Assembly: GCA_947304135.1 (NCBI GenBank)
Contig: CAMYZZ010000003.1
Location: 1 to 61,623, forward strand
Direction of reading: 5' to 3'
DNA length: 61,623 nt
From: an uncultured Candidatus Saccharibacteria bacterium
Lineage (GTDB): Bacteria; Patescibacteriota; Saccharimonadia; Saccharimonadales; Saccharimonadaceae
Part shown: positions 26,367 to 37,085 of the stretch, piece after piece
Layout: the number at the start of each line of letters is the position of its first letter
Numbering within the stretch: the first letter of the stretch is position 1
Translations under genes and position numbers: made by a program
Notes under the pieces: model-generated
Told to the model about the DNA's origin: nothing
The model's input: only the letters and a program-made list of their open reading frames with translations
The model's database searches: none

Positions 26367-28147
26367 TGGCTGGTCCACGTATTGAGTCGCAAAAAGCAAA
26401 CAATTTTGGCCTTGCCATGAAGCGTATTGTAAAAGAGCTAAAGCCGTTTTATCTCAAAGCTGCAATTGGTATTTTCTTTGCTGTGCTCGGCTCCATTGTC
26501 GCGATTGTCGTGCCAAATAAACTGGCCGATTTGACTAACGAGATTTCTCTAGGCCTCGCAACCGGTCTCAATTTTGACATGATTACTAGTATCGCAATTA
26601 CGGTTGCGTGTCTAGAAATCGGCAGCCTAGCTTCAGAAATCATAGAAGAATTTATGATGACTGACGTCGCCAACAATTTTGCGCGTGAGCTTAGAAAGCG
26701 TATTTCTGTCAAAATTAACAAACTTCCACTTAGATTCTTTGATAAGCACCAAACTGGTGACATGCTTTCTCGCGTCACAAACGACGTCGACCTGATTTCT
26801 CAGACTTTGACACAGTCACTCTCAACTCTCGTAGCTTCAGTTGCTCTGCTTGTTGGCGTGATTTTGATGATGTTTATCACAAACGGCGTTATGGCGATCA
26901 CGGCGATTATTTCTGGACTCTTTGGATTTTTCTTTGTTGCAGTTGTACTTAAAAAATCTCAAAAATATTTCTCCGCCCGTCAAAAACAATTAGGCAAATT
27001 GAACGCTCATATCGAAGAAATCTATTCCGGTCTCAATGTTGTCAAAGCCTATAATGGCACCAAAGTAACCAATCCAAAATTTGACGAGTTAAACCAAAAA
27101 GTCTACGAGGCCAATTTCAAATCGCAGTTCTTGTCTGGGCTCATGCACCCAATGATGGGCTTTGTCGGCAACCTTGGCTATGTTGCAGTCTGCGTGGTTG
27201 GCGCAATTCTGGTTACAAATAATGCCATTACTTTTGGCTCAATCATCGCCTTCATTATCTATGTCCGCATGTTTACTTCGCCGCTTTCTCAAATCGCTCA
27301 GGCGCTAACCTATCTCCAGTCTTCTGCCGCCGCTGCCGAGCGTGTCTTTGAGTTCCTAGACGAAAAAGAAATGAGCGACCAAAAAGAAATCACCAAAGTT
27401 TTGGACAGAAGCAGTGTCAAAGGTAAAATTGAATTTAAGAATGTTAAATTCGGCTACGACGAAGATCGCATGATCATCAAAAACTTTTCCGCTGTGGCCC
27501 AGCCCGGTCAAAAAATCGCTATCGTTGGCCCAACTGGCGCCGGCAAAACCACCATGGTCAATCTCCTGATGAAATTCTATGAAATCAATTCTGGCGATAT
27601 TTTGATTGACGGTGTTTCTATTCATGATCTCTCTCGTGAGAATGTTCACGATTTGTTTACTATGGTTCTGCAAGACACCTGGCTCTTTGCTGGGACAATC
27701 AAAGAAAATATTATTTATAACCGCGAACATGTCACAAAAGACCAGGTATTAAAAGTGTGTGACACCGTCGGTCTGACGCATTTTATCAAAACCCTGCCAA
27801 AGGGAATCAATACCGAGATTGGCGAAAACGATTCTATTTCTAGTGGTCAGCGCCAACTAATTACAATTGCGCGCGGTATGATCGAGCCGACTCCGTTCCT
27901 AATTCTCGACGAGGCTACTTCAAACGTCGATACTCGCACCGAAGAAATTGTCCAAAAAGCCATGGATAAACTCGCGCATGGCCGCACTTCGTTCATTATT
28001 GCGCACCGCCTTTCTACTATCAAAAATGCCGACCTCATCCTTGTGATGAAAGACGGCAATATTGTTGAATCCGGTAAGCATGACGAGCTGATGAAAGCCG
28101 GCGGTTTCTATGCCGAACTATACAACTCGCAGTTTTCTATTAGTTAA
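26366..28147 (+). CDS. ABC transporter permease/ATPase (partner half)
   Basis: IVGPTGAGKTTMVNLL, ISSGQRQLITIARGMIEPTPFLILDEATSNVD; ATG overlaps previous stop. Confidence 0.93.
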   Translation: MAGPRIESQKANNFGLAMKRIVKELKPFYLKAAIGIFFAVLGSIVAIVVPNKLADLTNEISLGLATGLNFDMITSIAITVACLEIGSLASEIIEEFMMTDVANNFARELRKRISVKINKLPLRFFDKHQTGDMLSRVTNDVDLISQTLTQSLSTLVASVALLVGVILMMFITNGVMAITAIISGLFGFFFVAVVLKKSQKYFSARQKQLGKLNAHIEEIYSGLNVVKAYNGTKVTNPKFDELNQKVYEANFKSQFLSGLMHPMMGFVGNLGYVAVCVVGAILVTNNAITFGSIIAFIIYVRMFTSPLSQIAQALTYLQSSAAAAERVFEFLDEKEMSDQKEITKVLDRSSVKGKIEFKNVKFGYDEDRMIIKNFSAVAQPGQKIAIVGPTGAGKTTMVNLLMKFYEINSGDILIDGVSIHDLSRENVHDLFTMVLQDTWLFAGTIKENIIYNREHVTKDQVLKVCDTVGLTHFIKTLPKGINTEIGENDSISSGQRQLITIARGMIEPTPFLILDEATSNVDTRTEEIVQKAMDKLAHGRTSFIIAHRLSTIKNADLILVMKDGNIVESGKHDELMKAGGFYAELYNSQFSIS

Positions 28148-28179
28148 TTCAAACCAACCCAAGAAAAACTGTCTTCAAT

Positions 28180-29268
28180 CTATCCAGCGATAATTCCGCC
28201 ACCCGCACAAACGCGGGCTTTACTGGAATCTTTAGCATCGCCAGTATAAATCACGGCTGATTGACCAGCCGCAGGTGCTTTGATTTCTTCAGTAAACTTA
28301 AGCTCAGCAGTATCGTCATTACCGAGTTTTAGCATTGCCGGAATTAACTCTGCACGGTGCCTGAGTCTGACAAAAACTATCTCTGGTACGTCACCTCGCA
28401 AAATCATTTCAGTTAGTTTCAAACTCTTTGTCCAGAGCTCCTCATTGTTCAAATTTTGGCTCACATAAACAATATTTTTTGCGATATCTTTTTTCACTAC
28501 ATAATATGGAATTCCGCCGCCAACGTTAAGTCCGTGACGCTGGCCAATTGTATAGAAGATTGCACCCTCGTGATAGCCTAAGACGTTATCGGTTTCTGCG
28601 TCGCGGATTTCGCCCGGCTCCTCGTCTATGTACTCCCTCAAAAAATCACGAATCCCGACGTCTCCCACAAAACAAACACCCATAGATTCTTTTTTGTAGG
28701 CATTATGCAGGCCATATTTTTCGGCCAGTTTTTTCACATCTGGTTTTAACATATCGCCCAGCGGAAAAATCGTATGCTCGATTGCGTCTTCAGAGATGCG
28801 ACATAGAAAATAAGTTTGGTCCTTATTCTCGTCAACTGCGCGCAGTAAATTTTTGCCGTCGTTTTTTGCATAATGTCCAGTCGCAATTAAATCCGCGCCC
28901 TGCTCACGTGCCACATCATAAAACAACTTAAACTTAATTTCTTGGTTGCACATGATGTCTGGATTTGGTGTGCGGCCTCTTTTGAACTCCTCAAGCATAT
29001 AGTCAACAACTTTCTGCTTGTAGTCCTTTTCAAAATCAAATACCTTAAAATCGATGCCAAGTTTTACTGCCACGCGTTTTGCATCGGCCAAATCATCCGC
29101 CCACGGACATTTCATACCCGGCAGATCCTTGGACCAGTTCTTCATATAAACACCAACTACGTTATATCCGGCATCTTTTAAAAGCGCTGCAGAAACCGAA
29201 GAATCTACGCCGCCAGACATTCCGACAAAAACGGTCGGTTTGACGCCATCAGCTATAGTCTTAGTCAT
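28180..29268 (-). CDS. mnmA: tRNA-specific 2-thiouridylase
   Basis: FVGMSGGVDSSVSAALLKDAGYNVVGVYMKNW; RTPNPDIMCNQEIKF. Confidence 0.95.
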   Translation of the reverse strand: MTKTIADGVKPTVFVGMSGGVDSSVSAALLKDAGYNVVGVYMKNWSKDLPGMKCPWADDLADAKRVAVKLGIDFKVFDFEKDYKQKVVDYMLEEFKRGRTPNPDIMCNQEIKFKLFYDVAREQGADLIATGHYAKNDGKNLLRAVDENKDQTYFLCRISEDAIEHTIFPLGDMLKPDVKKLAEKYGLHNAYKKESMGVCFVGDVGIRDFLREYIDEEPGEIRDAETDNVLGYHEGAIFYTIGQRHGLNVGGGIPYYVVKKDIAKNIVYVSQNLNNEELWTKSLKLTEMILRGDVPEIVFVRLRHRAELIPAMLKLGNDDTAELKFTEEIKAPAAGQSAVIYTGDAKDSSKARVCAGGGIIAG

Positions 29269-30428
29269 TTTTGACCTCCAACAAGTCCGGTGCGCTCGGC
29301 CTCTTCGTTTACGGCTTCTACGATTTCTCTTGCAGCCGTGCGGATTTGCTCTTCGTCGTTTAGCACACCCATAGTCACACGAATAGAACCGGCAATCTCC
29401 GTATCAGAAAGACCAATGGCGGTCAACACGTGCGATTTTTCACCTTTGCTTGCTGCGCAAGCTGCGCCAGTAGAGATATAGATTTCCCGAGATTCAAGTT
29501 TGTAAATTAAACGTTCTGCATCAATACCAGGGAATGAAACGGTGCAAAAATTTGTCAGAGAATGTTTTTTGTTACCCAGAAAAACTGGCTCAATGGCGCA
29601 TTTCTTAAGCTCTTCGCGAAGAATCGCGCCGAGCTTTTCGTATTTTTTGCGGTTGCCGTTGATGTGCTCTTTGGCAATCACGGCAGCTTTAGCAAAGCCA
29701 ATCACGCCTGGCACGTTTTCTGTTCCAGAACGCAGCCCGCGCTCTTGGCCGCCACCAAAAACCAAAGGTTTCACGTCTACGCCGTGCGCAATATAAAGCG
29801 CGCCCACACCTTTTGGTCCATAAACTTTTGCAGAGTTAATAGTGAGAAGATCCACGCCAAGTCTGCGCACGTTAATATCAATCAAGCTCATCGCTTGCGA
29901 AGCGTCAGAATGTAGATACAAAGGAGTTTTATCACCGCGAGCCAGACGTTTTTGTTTTTCCTCGCGCACGATCTCCGCAATGGCAGAAAGTGGCTGAATT
30001 GTTCCAAGCTCGTTGTTGGCAGCAGACACGGAAATCATCGCCACGTCACCAGAAAGCTTAGCTCGCAAATCGGAAAGATCAATCAGGCCAGTTTTATCAA
30101 CCGCAATCTCTTCAAAGCTCAAGCCAAAACGACGGGCAGATTCTCTCACTGCTGCGTGCTCTGTAGTAAGATACAAAATCTTTCCAGAAGCCACCGACAT
30201 TGCAAGGTTAATAGATTCTGTCGCTCCAGCCGTCATTACTAAATCTGCACCCTTAGCACCAATTGCATGCGCGAGCTCGTTTTTTGCCTCCTCATAAGCT
30301 TCTTTTACTCGTTTTGCAGGTAGATATGGCGCGGATGGGTTAAAAAAGTCGCTCAAAAAATATGGCTCCATCGCCTTAAAAACACGCTCATCAACTGGCG
30401 TTGCAGCTGCAAAATCGAGATAAATCAT
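29265..30428 (-). CDS. Cysteine desulfurase (NifS/IscS family)
   Basis: MIYLDFAAATPVDERV...HSDASQA...SGTENVPGVIGFAKA; start set to 30428. Confidence 0.93.
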   Translation of the reverse strand: MIYLDFAAATPVDERVFKAMEPYFLSDFFNPSAPYLPAKRVKEAYEEAKNELAHAIGAKGADLVMTAGATESINLAMSVASGKILYLTTEHAAVRESARRFGLSFEEIAVDKTGLIDLSDLRAKLSGDVAMISVSAANNELGTIQPLSAIAEIVREEKQKRLARGDKTPLYLHSDASQAMSLIDINVRRLGVDLLTINSAKVYGPKGVGALYIAHGVDVKPLVFGGGQERGLRSGTENVPGVIGFAKAAVIAKEHINGNRKKYEKLGAILREELKKCAIEPVFLGNKKHSLTNFCTVSFPGIDAERLIYKLESREIYISTGAACAASKGEKSHVLTAIGLSDTEIAGSIRVTMGVLNDEEQIRTAAREIVEAVNEEAERTGLVGGQK

Positions 30429-30509
30429 ACCTAAAATTATACCATAATTGACAAAAATAAACAAGTATGGTATAATGAATAGATAGTGGTAATTTAAAAA
30501 GTAGGATGT

Positions 30510-30537
30510 CACCCCCTATAAAAAGGAGGTGTTTTTT
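30510..30537 (+). promoter_or_regulatory. Hairpin sequestering the Shine-Dalgarno, followed by T6 (attenuator-like)
   Basis: CACCCCCT ataaaa AGGAGGTG TTTTTT then ATG. Confidence 0.55.
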
Positions 30538-31482
30538 ATGTTGAAAAAGGACTTAAAAAATATGCCGCCAAGTGAAATTATCTGGCGGCTTCGGGATGGC
30601 GAGTCAGTACTCCTTACAGCTGGTCTATTTGCCGAGTTCTTGAAAGCGAGATTTTTGAGTTTTTTCCTCAGAATTGCGTTTCATCTCATAATCGGCAATC
30701 TCATTTGTGAGAATCAATCTGTAAGAAGAGACAGCATACGTAGGTATATCAAGAAAACATTGGACAGGATCGCGCCATGGGACTGCAACGGGAAGTTTAC
30801 GTCGGGTCTCCATAGTACGCCGATTGTAGTCGGGTTTAACCACTCCACATCGGGCGATATGCTCCGCGTCCTGGCGTTTGTCATTGACAAATGTCAGGAT
30901 AAATCGATTGTTCTGCCAGTTAGTCTCGTAGTGTACGAAGCGTTCGCTCCACTTGTTAGAGCCCTAGAAGACGGCGGAATTAATCTATGTCCAATCATTT
31001 CTTATGACTATTACAATAAAGTCAAGAATGACAAAAACCGTTTTATTTTGCGCAAGGTTAGGATCAATCTAGAGACTCATTATCATGTTATGATAAATGA
31101 ATGCGTAAAGAGAAACGGAGCCGCGCTCGTCCCACTTGGTTTTGATAAACGCCCAACCATCTTCAAAACTTCAAACGAAGCAAAAGGTAGGGATATTCAA
31201 AGCCTCAGTCTAGACATGACCAAAATCGTGCGCTATCTCAAGAAACATCAGCGCGTGCATTATGTAGCGATGGCCGTTCGCCCAAGAACACGAACATCTG
31301 CCAGCAAATCTTCTGGAACCAACTTTTTCAGAAGCTATTTGATCGAGTATTCATGGTTTCGCCCAGAAGAAATCAATAAGCTTAGAAACGACGAAGATCG
31401 CTACAAACTGGAGTATGCTTTTCTAAAAGCTATTGCCAACAAATTACCGTTTGATCGGTGGCATCCGAAAGAAAAAGAATAA
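30538..31482 (+). CDS. PlsC-like acyltransferase domain protein (tentative)
   Basis: VGFNHSTSGDMLR (HX4D) followed by basic region; SD AGGAGGT. Confidence 0.5.
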   Translation: MLKKDLKNMPPSEIIWRLRDGESVLLTAGLFAEFLKARFLSFFLRIAFHLIIGNLICENQSVRRDSIRRYIKKTLDRIAPWDCNGKFTSGLHSTPIVVGFNHSTSGDMLRVLAFVIDKCQDKSIVLPVSLVVYEAFAPLVRALEDGGINLCPIISYDYYNKVKNDKNRFILRKVRINLETHYHVMINECVKRNGAALVPLGFDKRPTIFKTSNEAKGRDIQSLSLDMTKIVRYLKKHQRVHYVAMAVRPRTRTSASKSSGTNFFRSYLIEYSWFRPEEINKLRNDEDRYKLEYAFLKAIANKLPFDRWHPKEKE

Positions 31483-31535
31483 GCCACTCCCCGCACTTGC
31501 TGCGGGGACTTTTTTGAGTCAAAGCTGAGTCAAAG

Positions 31536-32555
31536 CTAAACGTTAAATTTGAATTCTACAACGTCGCCTTCTTGCATGACATAGGTCTTGCCTTCTGTGC
31601 GCATCAGGCCAGCCTCGCGCACGGATTTTTCGCTTCCAAGGCGAGCAAGGTCGTCATATTTGCAGACTTGCGCGGCGATAAACCCACGTTCGAAATCGGT
31701 ATGAATTGTGCCAGCGGCTTGTGGCGCAGTGGAGCTCTGTTTGATTGTCCAAGCGCGCACTTCTTTTTTACCGGCAGTCAAGAAACTCTGCAAGCCAAGC
31801 GTCTTATAAGCTGCACGAATTAGCTCGCCAAGCGCATCCTCGGAAACTCCATAGGAAGCTAAAAATTCTTTGCGCTCTTCGCGACTCATTCCGCTCATTT
31901 CTTCTTCAAGTTTGGCATTCACAAAAATTGCGACCGAAGGTTTGCCTGGACAGACTGATTCTGGACTGCCGTCAACCAGTGCGGTCAATTTTTCTTGTAA
32001 GCTAACATCCGTCAGGCCAGACTCATCTACGTTAAACATATAAATCGCCGGCTTGTCCAAAAGATAAGGAATATCTTCAAGCGATGGATCTTTTTTGCGT
32101 TTTGCTTCGGCCTTTTCACGGGTCTCGAGATCTGCAAGTTCCAGCTCCGTATTAATAATCTCAATATCTTCGCGCGCCTGTGCAAGGATATCGTCCTCAA
32201 CTTTGTTATCTGCACGCACGATGTCATTATTAATAAAAGCGCGCACCACGTGGCAAACAATTTGACACTCGCGAATGTGGGCCAAAAACTTATTGCCTAG
32301 GCCCTCGCCTTTGCTAGCTCCGGCCACCAGCCCAGCAATATCGACAAACTCCACTGTTGCTGGCACGATTTTTTCTGTGTTATACATTTTGCCGAGCACC
32401 TCAAGCCTAGGGTCTGGCACTGGCACAATTCCGACATTCGGCTCAATCGTTGCAAAAGGATAGTTCGCTGCAAGCGCACCCGCGTTTGTCAGCGCATTAA
32501 AAAGTGTAGATTTTCCAACATTTGGTAAGCCTATAATGCCGCATTTCAAATTCAT
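31536..32555 (-). CDS. ychF: Obg-family GTPase/ATPase YchF
   Basis: [47 protein letters not shown]. Confidence 0.97.
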   Translation of the reverse strand: MNLKCGIIGLPNVGKSTLFNALTNAGALAANYPFATIEPNVGIVPVPDPRLEVLGKMYNTEKIVPATVEFVDIAGLVAGASKGEGLGNKFLAHIRECQIVCHVVRAFINNDIVRADNKVEDDILAQAREDIEIINTELELADLETREKAEAKRKKDPSLEDIPYLLDKPAIYMFNVDESGLTDVSLQEKLTALVDGSPESVCPGKPSVAIFVNAKLEEEMSGMSREERKEFLASYGVSEDALGELIRAAYKTLGLQSFLTAGKKEVRAWTIKQSSTAPQAAGTIHTDFERGFIAAQVCKYDDLARLGSEKSVREAGLMRTEGKTYVMQEGDVVEFKFNV

Positions 32556-32648
32556 ATCTGTTATTATATCATATTTTTACCAAAAATGATAATAGGAAAA
32601 ACGCTGCCCATGCTTTTATTTTAAGCTCTCACATACTAAAATTAGTGC

Positions 32649-33398
32649 ATGAAACTAAGTCGTCGCGCCCGCAGAATCGTGTCCGTCCTTTCGCTCCTGA
32701 TTTTTGTTGGTGGTTGGCTGATTGTCAGTCCTAAAAGCTACGAAACCGTCCCAGTAGAGAATCAATCTGCCGAGCCACTTGGCGTATCAACTAACACCAA
32801 CAACCAAAACCCCTCAACGGACGCAACTCGCGCCGCTGACGTCCTAGAAAAATTAGAAATCAAAGGCCGCGCGCCCAAGACCGGCTACGCCCGCACCGAG
32901 TTCTATAATAATTGGCCGAGCGTGGGTGGCTGCAGTCTCCGCCAAGTCATTATCAAGCGCGAGCTAGGCGACGCCGCCAAGCTTGCCGACAACGGCTGCG
33001 ATGTGATCTCTGGAGAATTCACCGAGAGCTACACCGGAAGCAAAATGGTCTTTTACCAAAAATCGGATTTTTCCAATAAAATCCAGATCGACCACATCGT
33101 CGCACTTTCGGACGCTTGGCAAAAAGGCGCTCAGAATAAAACCAAAGAAGAAAGATATCAAATGGCGACCGACCCGCTAAATCTCATTGCTGTGGATGCC
33201 TCTGCCAATAAGCAAAAATCCGACGGTGATGCTGCCACCTGGCTTCCGCCGAACAAAGCCTTCCGCTGTCAATATGTTGCTCGCCAGGTTTCGGTCAAAT
33301 ATAAATATGGCTTGTGGGTGTCTCAGGCCGAGCACGATACAATCTCTCAAATTCTTGAGGCTTGCCCAAACGAGCCTGCGGTTGGCGTGGAACTCTAA
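32649..33398 (+). CDS. Exported HNH-type nuclease (DUF1524/GmrSD C-terminal-like)
   Basis: N-terminal TM; IDHIVALSDAWQKGA...DPLNLIAVDASANKQKSD. Confidence 0.85.
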   Translation: MKLSRRARRIVSVLSLLIFVGGWLIVSPKSYETVPVENQSAEPLGVSTNTNNQNPSTDATRAADVLEKLEIKGRAPKTGYARTEFYNNWPSVGGCSLRQVIIKRELGDAAKLADNGCDVISGEFTESYTGSKMVFYQKSDFSNKIQIDHIVALSDAWQKGAQNKTKEERYQMATDPLNLIAVDASANKQKSDGDAATWLPPNKAFRCQYVARQVSVKYKYGLWVSQAEHDTISQILEACPNEPAVGVEL

Positions 33399-33416
33399 AA
33401 GGTATATAATATACTT

Positions 33417-34709
33417 ATGATTAAAGTTATTACCGATCCAACTATTAATGTTTCTGATTATTCTGCCGCCAAGGCTGCATTAGATCAAATCAAAACCGAT
33501 CCGATGGCCGGCTGGCTGAGCGTCCCGATTGATCCGACTGAGCTCAACAACATCAAGCTCGCTGCCCAAAAAATCCAGAGCGATTCCGAGTATCTAATCT
33601 GTATCGGTATCGGCGGTTCGTTTTTAGGCCACAAAGCTATCATTGATATGCTAGGCAACCGCAGTAAAACCAAAATTGTCTACGCCGGCAACTCTCTCAG
33701 CTCCTACGAGTTGGAAAAACTATTTGCCGAAATTGGCAACAAAAGTTTTTCTATTAACGTTATTTCTAAATCCGGCACCACTACAGAGCCTGCCATCGCC
33801 TTCCGCCTTATCAAAGCCGGCCTTATTGCAAAGTATGGCGAGCAAGAAGCTACCAAGAGAGTCTATGCCACGACCGACGCAGAAAAAGGTGCGCTCCATG
33901 ACGAGGCCGTCAAAAAAGGCTACACTCGTTTTGTCGTTCCGGGCAATATTGGTGGCCGCTATTCTGTCCTCACTGCAGTGGGTCTGCTCCCACTTGCTGT
34001 CGCCGGTATTAATATCGACCAACTATTGGCTGGCGCCAGAAATGCCGCTGCTGGCACTAATATAGATTTTGCCGAGCAGAAATCTGCTGCTCTAATAGAT
34101 TTGACAGCTGCGCCAACCACGTTCACGGTCAAGGAGGCTGCAAGGTATGCAATTTTACGTCAGATGTTCTACAAAGAACGCGGCAAAGAAACTGAAATCT
34201 TTGCTAGCTTTGAACCTCGCATGGCCACATTTAACGAGTGGCTCAAACAGCTCTTTGGCGAGTCCGAAGGCAAAAATGGCCAAGGCATTTTTCCGGCGTC
34301 AGTCATCTACACCACTGATCTCCACTCGCTCGGTCAATATCTCCAAGAAGGCCGCAGAAACATCTTCGAGACTGTTGTAAAAATTACAACACCAAACGCC
34401 CGCTCTATCATCGTTCCAGCCGAAAAAGATGACGCAGATGGACTAAACTATCTTGCCGGCAAAAGCCTAGATATGATCAATAGCAAAGCCATGGAGGCTA
34501 CTATCCGCGCTCATCGCCTTGGTGGCATCCCAGTCCTAGAAATTGAAGTCCCAGATTTTTCTGAATCCACAGTAGGTGAGCTGATTTATTTCTTTGAAAT
34601 CTCCTGTGCTATGTCTGCCAAAATCTCTGGCGTCAATCCATTTGACCAGCCAGGCGTAGAAGCCTACAAACAGAACATGTTTAAGCTCCTTGAAAAGCCA
34701 GGTTACTAA
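33417..34709 (+). CDS. pgi: Glucose-6-phosphate isomerase
   Basis: CIGIGGSFLGHKA, VISKSGTTTEPAIAFR, GGRYSVLTAVGLLP. Confidence 0.96.
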   Translation: MIKVITDPTINVSDYSAAKAALDQIKTDPMAGWLSVPIDPTELNNIKLAAQKIQSDSEYLICIGIGGSFLGHKAIIDMLGNRSKTKIVYAGNSLSSYELEKLFAEIGNKSFSINVISKSGTTTEPAIAFRLIKAGLIAKYGEQEATKRVYATTDAEKGALHDEAVKKGYTRFVVPGNIGGRYSVLTAVGLLPLAVAGINIDQLLAGARNAAAGTNIDFAEQKSAALIDLTAAPTTFTVKEAARYAILRQMFYKERGKETEIFASFEPRMATFNEWLKQLFGESEGKNGQGIFPASVIYTTDLHSLGQYLQEGRRNIFETVVKITTPNARSIIVPAEKDDADGLNYLAGKSLDMINSKAMEATIRAHRLGGIPVLEIEVPDFSESTVGELIYFFEISCAMSAKISGVNPFDQPGVEAYKQNMFKLLEKPGY

Positions 34710-34742
34710 GATTATAATAGTTAAAAAGGATGGGCAGTCTCA

Positions 34743-36356
34743 ATGAAATTAAACTATGATGGACCAGTTGTACTTGCCGTTTTGGACGGCGTTGGTCTTA
34801 GCCGCGAGCTAAAAGGAAACGCCGTTAAGCAGGCCCATACAGAATTCCTAGATTTTGCTGCCATAAAATACAAGACAACCTCTCTAGCTGCTTCTGGTGA
34901 GGCGGTTGGCATTCTTCCTGGCGACATGGGTAATTCCGAAGTCGGCCACAATGCTTTGGGTTCCGGCCAGATTGTCAGCCAGGGAATTAGAGCAATCAAC
35001 GAAGCTATCGATTCTGGCAGAATCTGGCAATCAGAAGCTTGGAGGGAGGCAATCAATAGAGTCAAACAAAACGACTCGACCCTACATTTTGCAGGGATTT
35101 TTTCCGATGGCAATGTCCATAGCAGTATTTATCATCTAGAACGAATGATCGACCAGGCCTATCGCGAAGGTGTAAAGAAAATCCGCATTCATCTAGTTTT
35201 GGATGGTCGCGACGTTCCACCACAGTCTGCCGAAAAATATATCGCCGAGTTTGAAAATTTTCTTGCCGCCTTCCCGGGGAATCCAGACTACAAAATCGCT
35301 TCTGGCGGTGGACGCATGGTTTTTGTGGCGGATCGCTACGAGAGCGATTGGGACATAGTAAAAGCTGGTTGGGACGCAATCGTCGGCGGCAAAGCTGAGC
35401 ACAAGTTCCCATCCGCCATGGATGCAATAAAATATTTCCGCGGACAAGATTCCAAAATCCAAGACCAATATATTCCATCATTTGTAATTACAGAAGACGA
35501 AAAACCAGTTGGCATGGCTCATGACGGCGATGCGTTTATCTATTTTGACTTCCGCGCTGACCGCGCCATTGAAATCTCCCAGGCTTTTACGTATTGGGAT
35601 TTTCCATATTTTGACCGCGTTTATTATGACATCGAAAACCACGAAAAGCACGGCAAGCCAGATATTTATTTTGTTGGTCTCACAGAATACAACTCTGACA
35701 CTCATGTTCCAGAATTTCGCCTAGTTGAGCCAATCCATATCAACGAGACCTTGAACACTCTCCTAGGCCAACACGGCATTTCTCAACTCGCCGTTTCCGA
35801 GACCGTCAAATTCGGCCATGTCACGTATTATTTTAATGGCAATAGTTATGAGAAAGTCGAAAAAGAAGATCATATAGAAATCCCATCCGACACTGTGCCA
35901 TTTGACACGCGTCCATGGATGAAGTCTGCCGAAACGGCCGACGCTGTCATAGAGAATCTCAAAAACTATCGCTTTGTCCGCATCAATTTTCCGGGCGGCG
36001 ATATGGTCGGACATTTTGCCGAAATGGAGCCAACTATCGCTGCGATTGAGGCTATTGATATTGCACTTGCCCGCATCGCTCGGGAGGTGGATAAACTCGG
36101 TGGCGTACTTGTGATAACGGCCGACCACGGCAACGCAGAGGAGTTAGTCGACAAAAAGGGAAATGCCAAAACCGCACACAGCACCAATCCAGTACCATTT
36201 ATTATTTATGACAATACCGAAAACGCAACGCGCTATGTTTTTGACAGAATCAAAGACGCCGGCATTTCTAATGTTGCCCCAACTATCGCAAATATGCTAG
36301 GTATTGATGATCTGCCAAAAAACTGGCGCGCCTCTCTTATCAAGCCTGCAAAATAA
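34743..36356 (+). CDS. gpmI: 2,3-bisphosphoglycerate-independent phosphoglycerate mutase
   Basis: VLDGVGLS, MGNSEVGHNALGSGQIVSQG, HLVLDGRDVPP, ADHGNAE. Confidence 0.96.
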   Translation: MKLNYDGPVVLAVLDGVGLSRELKGNAVKQAHTEFLDFAAIKYKTTSLAASGEAVGILPGDMGNSEVGHNALGSGQIVSQGIRAINEAIDSGRIWQSEAWREAINRVKQNDSTLHFAGIFSDGNVHSSIYHLERMIDQAYREGVKKIRIHLVLDGRDVPPQSAEKYIAEFENFLAAFPGNPDYKIASGGGRMVFVADRYESDWDIVKAGWDAIVGGKAEHKFPSAMDAIKYFRGQDSKIQDQYIPSFVITEDEKPVGMAHDGDAFIYFDFRADRAIEISQAFTYWDFPYFDRVYYDIENHEKHGKPDIYFVGLTEYNSDTHVPEFRLVEPIHINETLNTLLGQHGISQLAVSETVKFGHVTYYFNGNSYEKVEKEDHIEIPSDTVPFDTRPWMKSAETADAVIENLKNYRFVRINFPGGDMVGHFAEMEPTIAAIEAIDIALARIAREVDKLGGVLVITADHGNAEELVDKKGNAKTAHSTNPVPFIIYDNTENATRYVFDRIKDAGISNVAPTIANMLGIDDLPKNWRASLIKPAK

Positions 36357-36371
36357 TGGTATAATGTCTCC

Positions 36372-37085
36372 ATGCTAGAGGTATTTTTGATTATCCTTGT
36401 AACCGCAATCACTGCGATTATTTCTCTTGCGGGCGGTTTTTTGCTTTTGTCTGGCTCTAGACTTGCCAAAGCCTTCCAAAAATACGGTACAATTTTTGCC
36501 GCAATCGTCATTCTCTATGCTGTCTTTGGCGATATTATTCCAGAAGTTTTAGAAGATGGAAAACTCCCAGTTTGGCAAGTTGCGCTCTTTGTTGCTCTGG
36601 GCACAGTAATCTGCTACCTCATTAGCTTTGTGATTGGTCATTTTCATAAACACGGCGAAGAAAAAACATTCAAAGACAAAAAGCAGGCCTACGCCATGCT
36701 AATTGTTGATAGTCTTCATACAGCCATGGACGGCATTGTAATCGGCGCATCTTTTGCCTCCGGCATTCCTACTGGCCTCGTTACAGCTGTCGCCACCGCT
36801 GCCCACGAAATCCCCCAGGAAGTTGGTGATTTTTCTATCATGATCCGTTCCAAGATGAGCAAAAAGAGAATCATCAAACTTCAGGTTTTCTCTGCGCTTA
36901 TCCTTGTTCCGTTTGCAGTGATCTCATTCTTTGTCGGCGAAGCGCTAGAGCCAATCCTTCCAACTTTGCTCTCTTTCATCGCCGGCTTCTTGCTGTATAT
37001 TGCACTAAACGAGATTTGGAGTATTATTAAAGTATTGTGGGAAAAAGTAAAAAAGGCTAGCCCTAAAGCCAAGGAGATAAAATAA
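36372..37085 (+). CDS. ZIP-family metal transporter
   Basis: DSLHTAMDGIVIGASF...TAAHEIPQEVGDF. Confidence 0.9.
   Translation: MLEVFLIILVTAITAIISLAGGFLLLSGSRLAKAFQKYGTIFAAIVILYAVFGDIIPEVLEDGKLPVWQVALFVALGTVICYLISFVIGHFHKHGEEKTFKDKKQAYAMLIVDSLHTAMDGIVIGASFASGIPTGLVTAVATAAHEIPQEVGDFSIMIRSKMSKKRIIKLQVFSALILVPFAVISFFVGEALEPILPTLLSFIAGFLLYIALNEIWSIIKVLWEKVKKASPKAKEIK

Noticed and set aside
29562-30297. Plus-strand ORFs opposite the cysteine desulfurase
   Set aside because: Antisense to a clearly conserved gene; no motif or SD.
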